Shown piece by piece: positions 48,700 to 56,877 of a stretch of 64,000 nt of DNA. How positions within the stretch are numbered: position 1 is the stretch's first letter; each line of letters begins with the position of its first letter. The stretch is from Gemmatimonadota bacterium (GTDB taxonomy: Bacteria > JAAXHH01), in assembly GCA_009841265.1 (NCBI GenBank), contig VXMB01000009.1:157951-221950 (forward strand), given 5' to 3'. The notes under the pieces are model-generated. The model did no database searches and was not told where the DNA came from. It saw only the letters and a list, made by a program, of their open reading frames with translations. Both the position numbers and the translations under genes were made by a program.

Positions 48700-50037
48700 T
48701 CAGTAATCCCTGAACATGATCACGGGATCGATCGTTTCGGCGTCGGCGAACAACATCGCCAGCCGGTCCAGGCCGAAGGCGATGCCGCCCGACGGAGGCA
48801 TCCCGTATTCGAGGGCTGCCAGCAGCGCTTCGTCCACCCCGCCGTGGTAGCGGTCCGGGCCTTCCTTCGATCGCTTTACCACCAGGTCCGCTTCAAACCT
48901 GGCACGCTGCTCCACCGGATCGTTCAGCTCCGTGAAGGCATTGGCCAGTTCCAGCCCGCCCATGTACAGTTCGAATCGTTCCACGTACCGGGGGTTGCCC
49001 GGAACCCGGCGCGCCAGCGACGGCAGCCGGGCGGGATACTCCGTCAGAAAGACCGGCCGGTCCGCGGGCAGCGCGGGTTCCACGGCCGTCAGGAAAACGC
49101 GGTGGAACAGGTCGTCCCAGTCATCGTCTTCCCGAACCTCGTAATCCCTGGCCCTGGCTGCGGACGAGAACTTTTCCAGGTCATCGCAGACATCCAGGTC
49201 GATCCCCGACCGGTCCAGGAAGCAGTCCCGCACCCTGTACCTCGGCCAAGGAGGCCGGAGGTCGATCGTGGTACCCCGGTAGGTCAGTTCGCCCCCGTGG
49301 TTGAGCGTCCCGGCCAGCGTGGTCACGTAATCCTCGGTGGTGGCCATGACCGTCTCGTAATCGGCGTAGGCCTCGTACCACTCCAGTCCGGTAAACTCGG
49401 GATGGTGCGCGTCGAACCGTTCCCCGTTGCGGTAGAACCGGCAGATCTGGTATATCCGTTCGCAGCCCGCCGCCAGCAGGCGTTTCATGTAGTGTTCGGG
49501 CGAGGTTTGCAGGTACAGGGGCTGCGTTCCGCCTTCGCCGTCCACGTATTCCGTTCGAAACGAACTCAGGGCCGGCGTCAGGTCCGGAACGGTCATGAAT
49601 GTGGGCGTGTCCACGGCTATGAACTCGCGGGATTCGAAGTAGGCACGGGTCCCGGCCAGGATATCTGCCCGGAGGCGCACGGCGCCGGCCGCTTCCATTC
49701 CGGGCGCGCCGCGAAGGCAGGGCGCCAGGAGCCTGAGGCCGGTTACGGTGTATGCGTCGTTCTCCCATGTACCCGCGCATTCCACGAGGTCGCCGGCGCA
49801 GACCAATGACAGCATGCCGGACAGGGCTGGATCGTCCAGGACGAGGTTGACCGTGCCCGTCCAATCCTCGAGCGCGCCGCTCCCAACCCGTGGATCCAGC
49901 CGGATCAGCCGCCCGGCAATCACTGTTGCGTTTCCGGCGGCTCCGGATTCCTGTACCTGCCGCACCGTATGCGTCCTGCCGGTACGGGCGGGATACGATT
50001 GAATACCCTGGCTGTGGAGGTGTCTGATACGCGACAT
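48700..50037 (-). CDS. EpmA/LysRS-like class II ligase with OB domain
   Basis: 445 residues. An N-terminal OB-fold-like part (about 25-105: VIAGRLIRLDP, GTVNLVLDD, GDLVECAGTW) precedes a class II synthetase core: motif 2 YLQTSPEHYMKRLLAAG and CRFYRNGERFDAHHPEFTGLEWY, motif 3 SGGIAFGLDRLAML. The active-site segment VPDLTPALSSFRTEY is nearer to EpmA (EF-P lysine ligase) than to LysRS, whose GGAxARPF motif is missing. EpmA normally lacks an OB domain. Ligands: lysine or beta-lysine, ATP. It may modify EF-P or act on another acceptor. Confidence 0.82.
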   Translation of the reverse strand: MSRIRHLHSQGIQSYPARTGRTHTVRQVQESGAAGNATVIAGRLIRLDPRVGSGALEDWTGTVNLVLDDPALSGMLSLVCAGDLVECAGTWENDAYTVTGLRLLAPCLRGAPGMEAAGAVRLRADILAGTRAYFESREFIAVDTPTFMTVPDLTPALSSFRTEYVDGEGGTQPLYLQTSPEHYMKRLLAAGCERIYQICRFYRNGERFDAHHPEFTGLEWYEAYADYETVMATTEDYVTTLAGTLNHGGELTYRGTTIDLRPPWPRYRVRDCFLDRSGIDLDVCDDLEKFSSAARARDYEVREDDDWDDLFHRVFLTAVEPALPADRPVFLTEYPARLPSLARRVPGNPRYVERFELYMGGLELANAFTELNDPVEQRARFEADLVVKRSKEGPDRYHGGVDEALLAALEYGMPPSGGIAFGLDRLAMLFADAETIDPVIMFRDY

Positions 50038-50244
50038 GGCCGGTTCTCGAGGAGATTCCTGCTGACAAACTCGTGGTAAACATTAACGGTCGATTTCATC
50101 AAAAGCAAGCATCAGTTTGTCCTTGATTCGCATCCCCCGGATCATTACCATGTGAGGGAACCGTAACGTACTTCAGGACCCTGGCGCGCTCCGCGCGTCT
50201 CCGGCCGAAATTAACGCCGCAACGATCACCGCCGGCCCGTTTCA

Positions 50245-51387
50245 ATGACCGCAATCCGACTTTGGGCACCACGTCTGTTCCTGTTGGGCTTCCTGGTGGT
50301 CGCCGCGTGCGGAAACACCCCCGCGCCCGGTGGCGAATCTTCTGAATCCGATCCCGTCCTCTCCCGCATCCAGTTGCCGGAAGGCTTCCGGATCTCCGTT
50401 TACGCCAGCGGTGTCCGCAACGCGCGGGCCATGGCGATGGGACCAGGCGGTACCCTCTTCGTGGGCTCCCGGCGCGCCGGAAACGTGTACGCCGTAAGGG
50501 ACATGGACGGGGATTTCGTAGCCGACGAGGTGCTGACCCTCGACAGCGGGCTCAAGATGCCGAGCGGTATCGCTTTTCGGGATGGAGCGCTCTACGTCGC
50601 CGATATCAACGTGGTGCTCCGGTACGACGACATCGAAAACAGGCTCTACGATCCCCCCGAACCGGCCGTGGTCAGCCGGGGTTTCCCGACCGATCGTCAT
50701 CACGGCTGGAAGTTCATCCGGTTCGGGCCCGACGGCAAGCTCTACGTTCCCGTGGGTGCTCCGTGTAACGTCTGCGAACGCGCTGATCCTCGATACGCGA
50801 CCATCATGCGCATGAACCCGGACGGAACGGATCTGGAAGTCTACGTGAGCGGCGTGCGCAATACCGTGGGCTTCGACTGGCACCCGGACACGGGCGAACT
50901 GTGGTTCTCCGACAACGGGCGGGACCTCATGGGCAACGACATACCGCCGGACGAGCTGAACCGCGTGACCGAAGCCGGACAGCATTTCGGCTTCCCGTAT
51001 CACCACGGCACGGACATCGCGGATCCCGAATTCGGCGGCCGGCGTCCACTGGATTCCCTGGTGCACCCCGTGCAGGACCTCGATCCGCACGTGGCCGCGG
51101 TGGGCATGCGATTCTACACCGGGGACATGTTTCCGCCCGAGTACCGCCACCAGGTATTGATCGCGGAACACGGATCCTGGAACCGGGACGAGCGGATCGG
51201 TTACCGGGTCACCCTGGTGCGCCTGGACGGCAACGAGGCCGTGAGTTACGAGGATTTCGCCGAGGGCTGGCTCGTTGACGAGGAATACTCCGGCCGCCCG
51301 GCCGACGTGGAGGTCATGCCGGACGGTTCTCTGCTCGTTTCTGATGATTACGCCGGAGTGATCTACCGGATCACGTACGGGGAGTAA
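50245..51387 (+). CDS. Glucose/sorbosone-dehydrogenase-like lipoprotein
   Basis: 380 residues with a lipobox VVAACGN at about residue 25. The remainder is a six-bladed propeller of the GSDH/L-sorbosone dehydrogenase family: LPEGFRISVYASGVRNARAMA, GTLFVGSRRAGNVYAV, DRHHGWKFIRFGPDGKLYVPVG, ATIMRMNPDGTDLEVYVSGVRNTVGFDWHP and GWLVDEEYSGRPADV. Members use PQQ to oxidise sugars or aldehydes, though many homologues have unknown activity. C-x2-C (PCNVCE) near residue 175 is also typical. It precedes mutL by 22 bases, with no clear functional tie. Confidence 0.88.
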   Translation: MTAIRLWAPRLFLLGFLVVAACGNTPAPGGESSESDPVLSRIQLPEGFRISVYASGVRNARAMAMGPGGTLFVGSRRAGNVYAVRDMDGDFVADEVLTLDSGLKMPSGIAFRDGALYVADINVVLRYDDIENRLYDPPEPAVVSRGFPTDRHHGWKFIRFGPDGKLYVPVGAPCNVCERADPRYATIMRMNPDGTDLEVYVSGVRNTVGFDWHPDTGELWFSDNGRDLMGNDIPPDELNRVTEAGQHFGFPYHHGTDIADPEFGGRRPLDSLVHPVQDLDPHVAAVGMRFYTGDMFPPEYRHQVLIAEHGSWNRDERIGYRVTLVRLDGNEAVSYEDFAEGWLVDEEYSGRPADVEVMPDGSLLVSDDYAGVIYRITYGE

Positions 51388-51409
51388 ACGTTGGTAACGC
51401 CGGTGACGC

Positions 51410-53218
51410 ATGGCTGATCAAATCAAGGTGTTGCCCGAGAAGCTGGCGAACATGATCGCGGCGGGCGAGGTGATCGAACGCCCCGCCTCGGTCGTGAAGG
51501 AACTGGTCGAGAACGCGATCGACGCCGGCGGCGAGCGCATTTCCGTGGAGATAAAGTCGGGCGGTAGGCAGCTCATACGCGTCATGGACGACGGCGGAGG
51601 CATGTCCCGGGAGGACGCGGTACTGGCCTTCGAGCGGCATGCGACCAGCAAGATCGCCGGCGAAGACGACCTCTACCGCATCGGTACCTTAGGATTTCGG
51701 GGCGAGGCACTGGCCAGCATCGCCTCCGTGGCCCGGGTTGACCTGACGACAAATACGCAGGGGGAAGCGGCCGGGACCCGCGTCCGCATTGACGGGGGTT
51801 CGGCGCCAAAAGTTACGGACGCCGGTCGGGCAGTGGGTACGACGGTCGCCGTATCGCAGTTGTTCTACAACGTGCCCGCCCGCCGGAAGTTCCTGAGGAC
51901 CACGGGTACGGAGACGCGCCATGTCGTTTCCGTGGTTTCCTCCATCGCCATGGCCTATCCGGGGATCGCCTTCACGCTGACGGTCGACGACCGGGATACC
52001 CTTTCCCTGCCCGCCGTGTCCAACACCTATACCCGCACGCAGGCCGTCATGGGCAACACGCTCATGAACCAGATGATACCGGTCACCTTCGATGACGACC
52101 TCGTCAAGATACACGGGTTCATCAGCCGACCGGACGCCGCCAGGGTTTCCCGTACCCACCAGCATCTGTTCATCAACCTCAGGCCGGTATCCAGCCGCGC
52201 CCTGAACCGCGCCGTGTTCGAAGGATATGGTTCGATTCTACCCAAAGAACGATATCCCGTATCCATCGTCTTCCTGAACATCGATCTCGACCAGGTGGAC
52301 GTCAACGTACACCCCGCGAAGCGAGAGGTCCGGTTCTCCGACGAGTCCAGGGTATATGAGCGGCTCCTGCGGGCCATTCGGTTGGCGCTGCAGAACTCGG
52401 ACGTGGTGCCCGTTTTCGATACGGACACGCCGGACATCTCCGGAATGGCGCCAGCCGCGGCGCCCGGCGCCGTGGGTACGCCCTACGACGAACCGGCCGT
52501 GGCGCGCAGGGCCCAGATAGACCTGTTCGGTCCCGCTCGTGGAATCGACGGTGATCCTACGGGCGAGTGGACCTACACGCCGGCGGGCACGGAGCGCGGG
52601 GAACGCGACGAAGGGGGACACGGAACAGTCAGGGAGCATACCGATGCGGAATTGGTATCGCTCTGGCAACTGCACAACGCCTACATACTGGCCCAGGTCA
52701 GAGGCGGTTTCATGCTCATCGACCAGCACGCCGCCCACGAACGCGTGTTGTTCGAACGGGCGCTGAAGACGATGGGCCACGAATCCGCCCCTTCCCGGCA
52801 GTTGCTGTTTCCGGTTACCCTCGATCTCATGGTGCCGCAGATCGCGCTGGTCCGGGAACATTTTGATCACTTCGCCCGGCTGGGATTCAATGTGAAACTG
52901 TTCGGCGAGCAGACCGTGGTCGTCGACGCCGTCCCCTGTATGGCACACAGCCAGGATGTAGACACACTGTTTCACCGGATGATTGAAAACCTGCAGGAGA
53001 TGCCGGAAAAGAACCTCAAGACGGAAGAACGTATCGCGATTACCTTCTCCGGCCACGCCGGAATCAGGAAGGGCGACCCGTTGTCCCAGCAGGAGATGAA
53101 CGGGCTCGTCAACGATCTGTTCGCCACGGAAATGCCCTATGTAACACCCCGGGGGCGACCCACCGTGGTCAACATGCCACTCGAAGAGATCGAACGCAGA
53201 TTCAACCGACCTTCGTAG
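51410..53218 (+). CDS. mutL: DNA mismatch repair protein MutL
   Basis: 602 residues. The N-terminal GHKL ATPase is complete: AAGEVIERPASVVKELVENAIDAGG, DDGGGM, TLGFRGEALASIASV and VGTTVAVSQLFYNVPARRKF. The C-terminal domain keeps the endonuclease signature DQHA(X)2E(X)4E (about residue 436-447). However, the downstream zinc motif CPHGRP reads TPRGRP (about 578), and the ACR-type motif reads GHAGIRKGD, so two presumed metal ligands are gone. It coordinates mismatch recognition with strand removal. A central region of about 60 Pro/Gly/Arg-rich residues is the usual linker. Confidence 0.96.
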   Translation: MADQIKVLPEKLANMIAAGEVIERPASVVKELVENAIDAGGERISVEIKSGGRQLIRVMDDGGGMSREDAVLAFERHATSKIAGEDDLYRIGTLGFRGEALASIASVARVDLTTNTQGEAAGTRVRIDGGSAPKVTDAGRAVGTTVAVSQLFYNVPARRKFLRTTGTETRHVVSVVSSIAMAYPGIAFTLTVDDRDTLSLPAVSNTYTRTQAVMGNTLMNQMIPVTFDDDLVKIHGFISRPDAARVSRTHQHLFINLRPVSSRALNRAVFEGYGSILPKERYPVSIVFLNIDLDQVDVNVHPAKREVRFSDESRVYERLLRAIRLALQNSDVVPVFDTDTPDISGMAPAAAPGAVGTPYDEPAVARRAQIDLFGPARGIDGDPTGEWTYTPAGTERGERDEGGHGTVREHTDAELVSLWQLHNAYILAQVRGGFMLIDQHAAHERVLFERALKTMGHESAPSRQLLFPVTLDLMVPQIALVREHFDHFARLGFNVKLFGEQTVVVDAVPCMAHSQDVDTLFHRMIENLQEMPEKNLKTEERIAITFSGHAGIRKGDPLSQQEMNGLVNDLFATEMPYVTPRGRPTVVNMPLEEIERRFNRPS

Positions 53219-53292
53219 GACTCCTCAGGCCCTTCTACTCACGTGCTAAACCCGGTCACCCGACTCGATTCCTTGCCCTGTTTCGATGATCT

Positions 53293-53340
53293 CAGGCCGG
53301 CAGGCGATCGTTTTAACGGGTGAGATCTTGTACCGGCCTG
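53293..53340. terminator. CAGGCCGG/CCGGCCTG inverted repeat after mutL
   Basis: A perfect 8-bp GC inverted repeat (53293-53300, 53333-53340) with a 32-base loop lies about 75 bases after the mutL stop. No T run follows. It might be a terminator or structured RNA element; the stretch 53219-53431 holds nothing else I can support. Confidence 0.3.
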
Positions 53341-53431
53341 GCTAGCATGCCCGCATAACGGCATTCAAATCATGATATGATTTACATGTAAAACCACTTG
53401 GTGATTTGTAAACATCACTCAAGAGTCAAAT

Positions 53432-54442
53432 ATGAAACCGAAAATCTATTGTTTAAAAAGAAATGTTAAATTAAGGTATAATTTCGCCATTCCGAATACT
53501 GTGCTAGTAATTGGTCATTATTGCACGTGGTACGTAAACCGACACGTGTTTCATTGTGAAAACTCGAAGGCCGGTTTGACCGTCGAGGGAGTGTGCGCCA
53601 TTAGTCTCCCGATCATCCTCGCCCATGGCATCGTGCCCTTCGACGCGCTTTACCGGCCGCTCCTCCGGGCGGGGCTGCGCCGATTCCTGCGCCCGCCCGA
53701 CAAGTACGACTACTTCAGCGGGATCGCCGGCCATCTCGAAAACCACGGCTACACCGTCTTCGCCCCCCGCGTGCCCTTCGCCGCCGAAGTGCATAAGCGC
53801 GCCATGGCCCTGAAACGCCGCATCGAAGTCATCCTCAAAAGCACCGGAGCTGACCGGGTTCACATCATCGCTCACAGCATGGGCGGTCTCGACGCCCGCC
53901 ACATGATCGTCGATTTCGACATGGCCGACCGCGTCGCGACACTGACGACCATTGGCACGCCGCACCGCGGAACTTGCTTCGCCGACTTCGGTCTTGCCAA
54001 AGTGAACTGGCTGATCGGCTTCACCGGCGTCTTCGGCCTCAATCTCGAGGGATTCCGCGATCTCAGTACCAAGGCTGCCGCCGCTTTCAACGAGCGTGCG
54101 CTGAACGCCGAGGCACGAAACCCCGTCCGCTATACCACCTACGCCGCCCATCAAAGCTTTGCGCGGATATTCACCCCGCTGAAGCTGCCCTGGAAATACA
54201 TCGCAGGGCGCGAAGGAGACAACGATGGGTTGGTGTCTGTGACCTCGGCCGCCTGGACGGACAAATTGGGATCGAAGAAGGTGCGCCAGGAAGCCTTTCC
54301 CGTCCCCGCCGACCACCTCAACGAACTGGCCTGGTGGGAACCGTGTGAATTGCGCGCTCCCCGGCAGGCGCGAAAGCCCTTCAAGAACAAAGTACGCGAT
54401 GTCTACCTTAAAATGGTTCGTGACGCCGAGCGTGAAGGTTGA
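53432..54442 (+). CDS. Alpha/beta-hydrolase (triacylglycerol lipase/PGAP1-like)
   Basis: Open frame of 336 residues; the true start is uncertain. The catalytic part is clear: PIILAHGIVPFDALYRP, the nucleophile elbow AHSMGGLDARHM, TTIGTPHRGT, and a C-terminal Asp/His region (GDNDGLVSVTSAAW, PADHLNELAW). It resembles PGAP1/LipA lipases that also need a lid. The first 50 residues are encoded by AT-rich DNA unlike the rest (YNFAIPNTVLVIGHYCTWYVN), and a perfect TATAAT lies inside this part, so translation more likely begins near 53586-53590 (GTG). The AT-rich patch from 53340 to 53570 may be a foreign insertion. Confidence 0.75.
   Translation: MKPKIYCLKRNVKLRYNFAIPNTVLVIGHYCTWYVNRHVFHCENSKAGLTVEGVCAISLPIILAHGIVPFDALYRPLLRAGLRRFLRPPDKYDYFSGIAGHLENHGYTVFAPRVPFAAEVHKRAMALKRRIEVILKSTGADRVHIIAHSMGGLDARHMIVDFDMADRVATLTTIGTPHRGTCFADFGLAKVNWLIGFTGVFGLNLEGFRDLSTKAAAAFNERALNAEARNPVRYTTYAAHQSFARIFTPLKLPWKYIAGREGDNDGLVSVTSAAWTDKLGSKKVRQEAFPVPADHLNELAWWEPCELRAPRQARKPFKNKVRDVYLKMVRDAEREG
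53477..53482 (+). promoter_or_regulatory. TATAAT -10 element before or within the lipase gene
   Basis: A perfect -10 hexamer in AT-rich DNA, 45 bases into the longest open frame. A -35 is not obvious (TTTAAA at 53452-53457 is 19 bases away). It suggests that transcription starts near 53489, so the upstream ATG would not be used. Confidence 0.4.
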
Positions 54443-54497
54443 CCCGTCTTGAATGCATGTCGCCTTTGCGCCGTATCCCATCGTCGCCTCCCCTAAC

Positions 54498-54544
54498 TTG
54501 ACACGACCCTTCCCGCCCCATACCTTTACTGAGTCTGAAAGGTA
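54498..54544 (+). promoter_or_regulatory. TTGACA promoter with inverted repeat, anti-sigma gene
   Basis: TTGACA at 54498-54503, 17 bases, then TACCTT at 54521-54526 as a weak -10. The -10 starts a perfect 7-bp inverted repeat TACCTTT-N10-AAAGGTA (54521-54544), the same arrangement as at recA with different sequence. It would be a site for a repressor. Start to ATG is about 110 bases. Confidence 0.45.
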
Positions 54545-54644
54545 GATACCGTGTAACCTGGATCATGCGGATGGTCTGCAGAGTCCGGGCAGGATCCGGG
54601 CCGCACGCCGGCCGTTCGTGCGGCGGATTCATGGAGCTACTTGC

Positions 54645-55085
54645 ATGGGCGAAACTCGGCAGGACGGGGCTGAAAGCGGCGTGACGCTGGAACTGACGAT
54701 CCCAAGCAATCCCGATCTGACTGCGGAGGTGGATCGCCGCATTGAGGAGTTGACCACGCGGACCGGCTTCGACCAGGGAACGCGCGGCGACATCATGATC
54801 GCCGTGAACGAAGCGGTCAAGAACGCAATTCTGCATGGAAACCGGTGCGACGAGTCCAAGCAGGTCATCATCTCCTGCAAATGCAGTTCGACGTTGTTCC
54901 GTATACACATATGCGACTGCGGCGGTGGTTTCGATCCCGACGGCCTGCCGGACCCGCGAAACCCGGACAACCTGCTCAAGGAGAATGGCAGGGGCATTCT
55001 GATGATCAAGGCCCTCATGGACGAAGTCGAGTTCGATATCACAGAGCACGGCACCAGCGTGACCCTGATCAAGTACGGCCACTGA
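54645..55085 (+). CDS. RsbW-like anti-sigma factor / ATP-binding protein
   Basis: 146 residues from ATG 54645 with GGAG about ten bases upstream. It is a small GHKL-fold ATPase of the RsbW/SpoIIAB family: N box VNEAVKNAILHGN, G1 box CDCGGGFDPDGLPDP, then GRGILMIKALMDEVEF and the C-terminal strand. Such proteins bind and inhibit an alternative sigma factor and phosphorylate an anti-anti-sigma partner. Neither a sigma factor nor an RsbV-like gene is adjacent. It precedes threonine aldolase by nine bases. Confidence 0.9.
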   Translation: MGETRQDGAESGVTLELTIPSNPDLTAEVDRRIEELTTRTGFDQGTRGDIMIAVNEAVKNAILHGNRCDESKQVIISCKCSSTLFRIHICDCGGGFDPDGLPDPRNPDNLLKENGRGILMIKALMDEVEFDITEHGTSVTLIKYGH

Positions 55086-55094
55086 GGAGCGTCC

Positions 55095-56135
55095 ATGCAA
55101 GTCGTCGAACTGCGCAGCGATACCATGACCCGGCCGACGCCGGCCATGCGCCACGCCATGGCGAACGCCGAGGTCGGCGACGACTGTTTCGGCGAAGACC
55201 CATCGGTCAACCGGCTGGAAGAAGCCATGGCCGCCCTGCTCGGCAAGGAAGCGGGCCTCTTCGTCACGAGCGGCACGCAGGGCAACCAGCTCGCTGTCCG
55301 GTCGCAGACCCATCACGGCAACGACGTCATCGCGGAAAAGTACTGCCACATGTTCAACGCGGAAGCTGGCGCACTCGGCGCACTGTCGGGCGTGCAGGTC
55401 CGCCTGTTGACGGGAGAACGGGGTGTATTCACGCCGGCGCAGATGGAGGAAGTGATCCAGCGGGGCGATAACGTGCACTACGGCCGGACGGCGCTGGTCG
55501 CCGTGGAGAACACCCACAACAAGTCAGGCGGATACCCATGGCCCGTGGAGGCGCTGTCCCGGGTCGGCGACTGCGGACGGTCAAACAACCTGCGCGTCCA
55601 CATGGACGGCGCCCGGCTGTTTAACGCCTGCGCGGCGACGGGCCTGACCGCACAGACCTATACGCAGCATGTCGATACGGTATCCGTGTGCCTGTCCAAG
55701 GGCCTGGGCGCGCCGGTCGGCAGCGTGCTGGCGGGCGATCAGGCCACGATCGATGCGGCGCGCTACTACCGGAAGATGCTCGGCGGCGGGATGCGCCAGG
55801 CGGGCGTCCTGGCGGCGGCCGGCCTCTACGCCATGGAGCACAACATCTCCCGGCTGTCCGAGGACCACGGCCATGCCACCCGGCTGGCGGCGGCGCTCGC
55901 CGACCTGGAGAACGTCGAGATCGACCTGAACGAGGTCCACAGCAACATGATCTTCTTCAGCCTGCGGGACGGCCTGGACCCCTTCGAGGCCGTCGATCGC
56001 CTGTCGGAGGAAGGCGTCCGGATGCTCGCCATGAAACCCGGCATCATCCGCGCCGTTACGCACCTGGACGTAAGCGGCGATCAGATCGACCGGGCCATCG
56101 AAGTCTGCAGGAAGGTGCTGACCCGCGTCTCGTGA
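55095..56135 (+). CDS. ltaE: Low-specificity L-threonine aldolase
   Basis: 346 residues of the fold-type I PLP aldolase family. N-terminus VVELRSDTMTRPTPAMRHAM, the Asp-rich GDDCFGEDPSVNRLEE, the DGARLFNACAATG strand with the PLP Asp, and the Lys Schiff base in SVCLSKGLGAPVGSVL. It cleaves L-threonine/L-allo-threonine to glycine and acetaldehyde. Start ATG 55095 has GAGGAGCG a few bases upstream. Glycine produced here could link to the amino-acid functions elsewhere in the window. Confidence 0.94.
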   Translation: MQVVELRSDTMTRPTPAMRHAMANAEVGDDCFGEDPSVNRLEEAMAALLGKEAGLFVTSGTQGNQLAVRSQTHHGNDVIAEKYCHMFNAEAGALGALSGVQVRLLTGERGVFTPAQMEEVIQRGDNVHYGRTALVAVENTHNKSGGYPWPVEALSRVGDCGRSNNLRVHMDGARLFNACAATGLTAQTYTQHVDTVSVCLSKGLGAPVGSVLAGDQATIDAARYYRKMLGGGMRQAGVLAAAGLYAMEHNISRLSEDHGHATRLAAALADLENVEIDLNEVHSNMIFFSLRDGLDPFEAVDRLSEEGVRMLAMKPGIIRAVTHLDVSGDQIDRAIEVCRKVLTRVS

Positions 56136-56155
56136 CGCGCGTTTCCTGACCCGCC

Positions 56156-56788
56156 ATGGCCGCTATCCTTCAACTCCATCCTGAACATCCCCAGAAGCGG
56201 CATGTCGACCGGGTCGTCGAAGCGCTGCACCGGGGCGGGGTGATCGTCTATCCGACCGACACGGTCTATGGACTGGGCTGCGATATCTTCAACCGCAAGG
56301 CCATCAACCGGATCTACCAGATCAAGCAGGCCCCCGCCGGTAAGCCGCTCAGTTTCGTATGTTCGGATCTGAAGGATCTCGCCCGGTACGCGAAGAACAT
56401 CTCCAACGCGGCCTATCGCATGATGAATCGGCTGCTCCCCGGGCCCTACACCTTCATTCTGGAAGCTTCTAGAGACGTGCCGAAGTTCATGATCGGCAAG
56501 CGGCGTACGGTGGGAATCCGGGTGCCGGACAACCGGATATGCCTCGAAATCGTGCAGGCGCTCGGCCGGCCCGTGCTGAGTACCAGCATCGCGCCTTCCG
56601 GTATCGAGGCCTCAGCTAACGGAAGCGATATGAACGACGCTGATTCCATCGCGGCCCGGTACGGCAAGGTCGTGGACGTCATCGTGGACGGCGGCGTCAT
56701 TGTTCCGGAGCCGTCCACGGTGGTTGATCTGACCGGCGAGGAGCCCGAGATCCTTCGGGCGAGTGCCGGCGAAGCCGACCTGTACTGA
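56156..56788 (+). CDS. tsaC: Threonylcarbamoyl-AMP synthase (Sua5/YrdC/TsaC)
   Basis: 210 residues with the YrdC fold: GGVIVYPTDTVYGLGCD, RIYQIKQAPAGKPLSF (K-x-R-type nucleotide site), ARYAKNISNAAYRMMNRLLPGPYTFIL, RRTVGIRVPDN and the S-x-N in STSIAPSGIEASAN. It makes threonylcarbamoyl adenylate from threonine, bicarbonate and ATP for t6A37 of tRNA. It lacks the Sua5 C-terminal domain, so TsaC/YrdC-type is better than Sua5. It follows threonine aldolase by 20 bases. Confidence 0.92.
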   Translation: MAAILQLHPEHPQKRHVDRVVEALHRGGVIVYPTDTVYGLGCDIFNRKAINRIYQIKQAPAGKPLSFVCSDLKDLARYAKNISNAAYRMMNRLLPGPYTFILEASRDVPKFMIGKRRTVGIRVPDNRICLEIVQALGRPVLSTSIAPSGIEASANGSDMNDADSIAARYGKVVDVIVDGGVIVPEPSTVVDLTGEEPEILRASAGEADLY

Positions 56789-56877
56789 CCTGGACCGGGG
56801 GGCGTCCCGTTCAGGCCGGGTGGCCAAGGCGGCCCGGGCGGCCCAGGTGGATCGGCCGTTCCCGGGAGTCGACTGGA

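Noticed and set aside
53340..53600. Insertion sequence remnant
   Set aside because: The AT-rich patch has no terminal inverted repeats, target duplication or transposase fragment.
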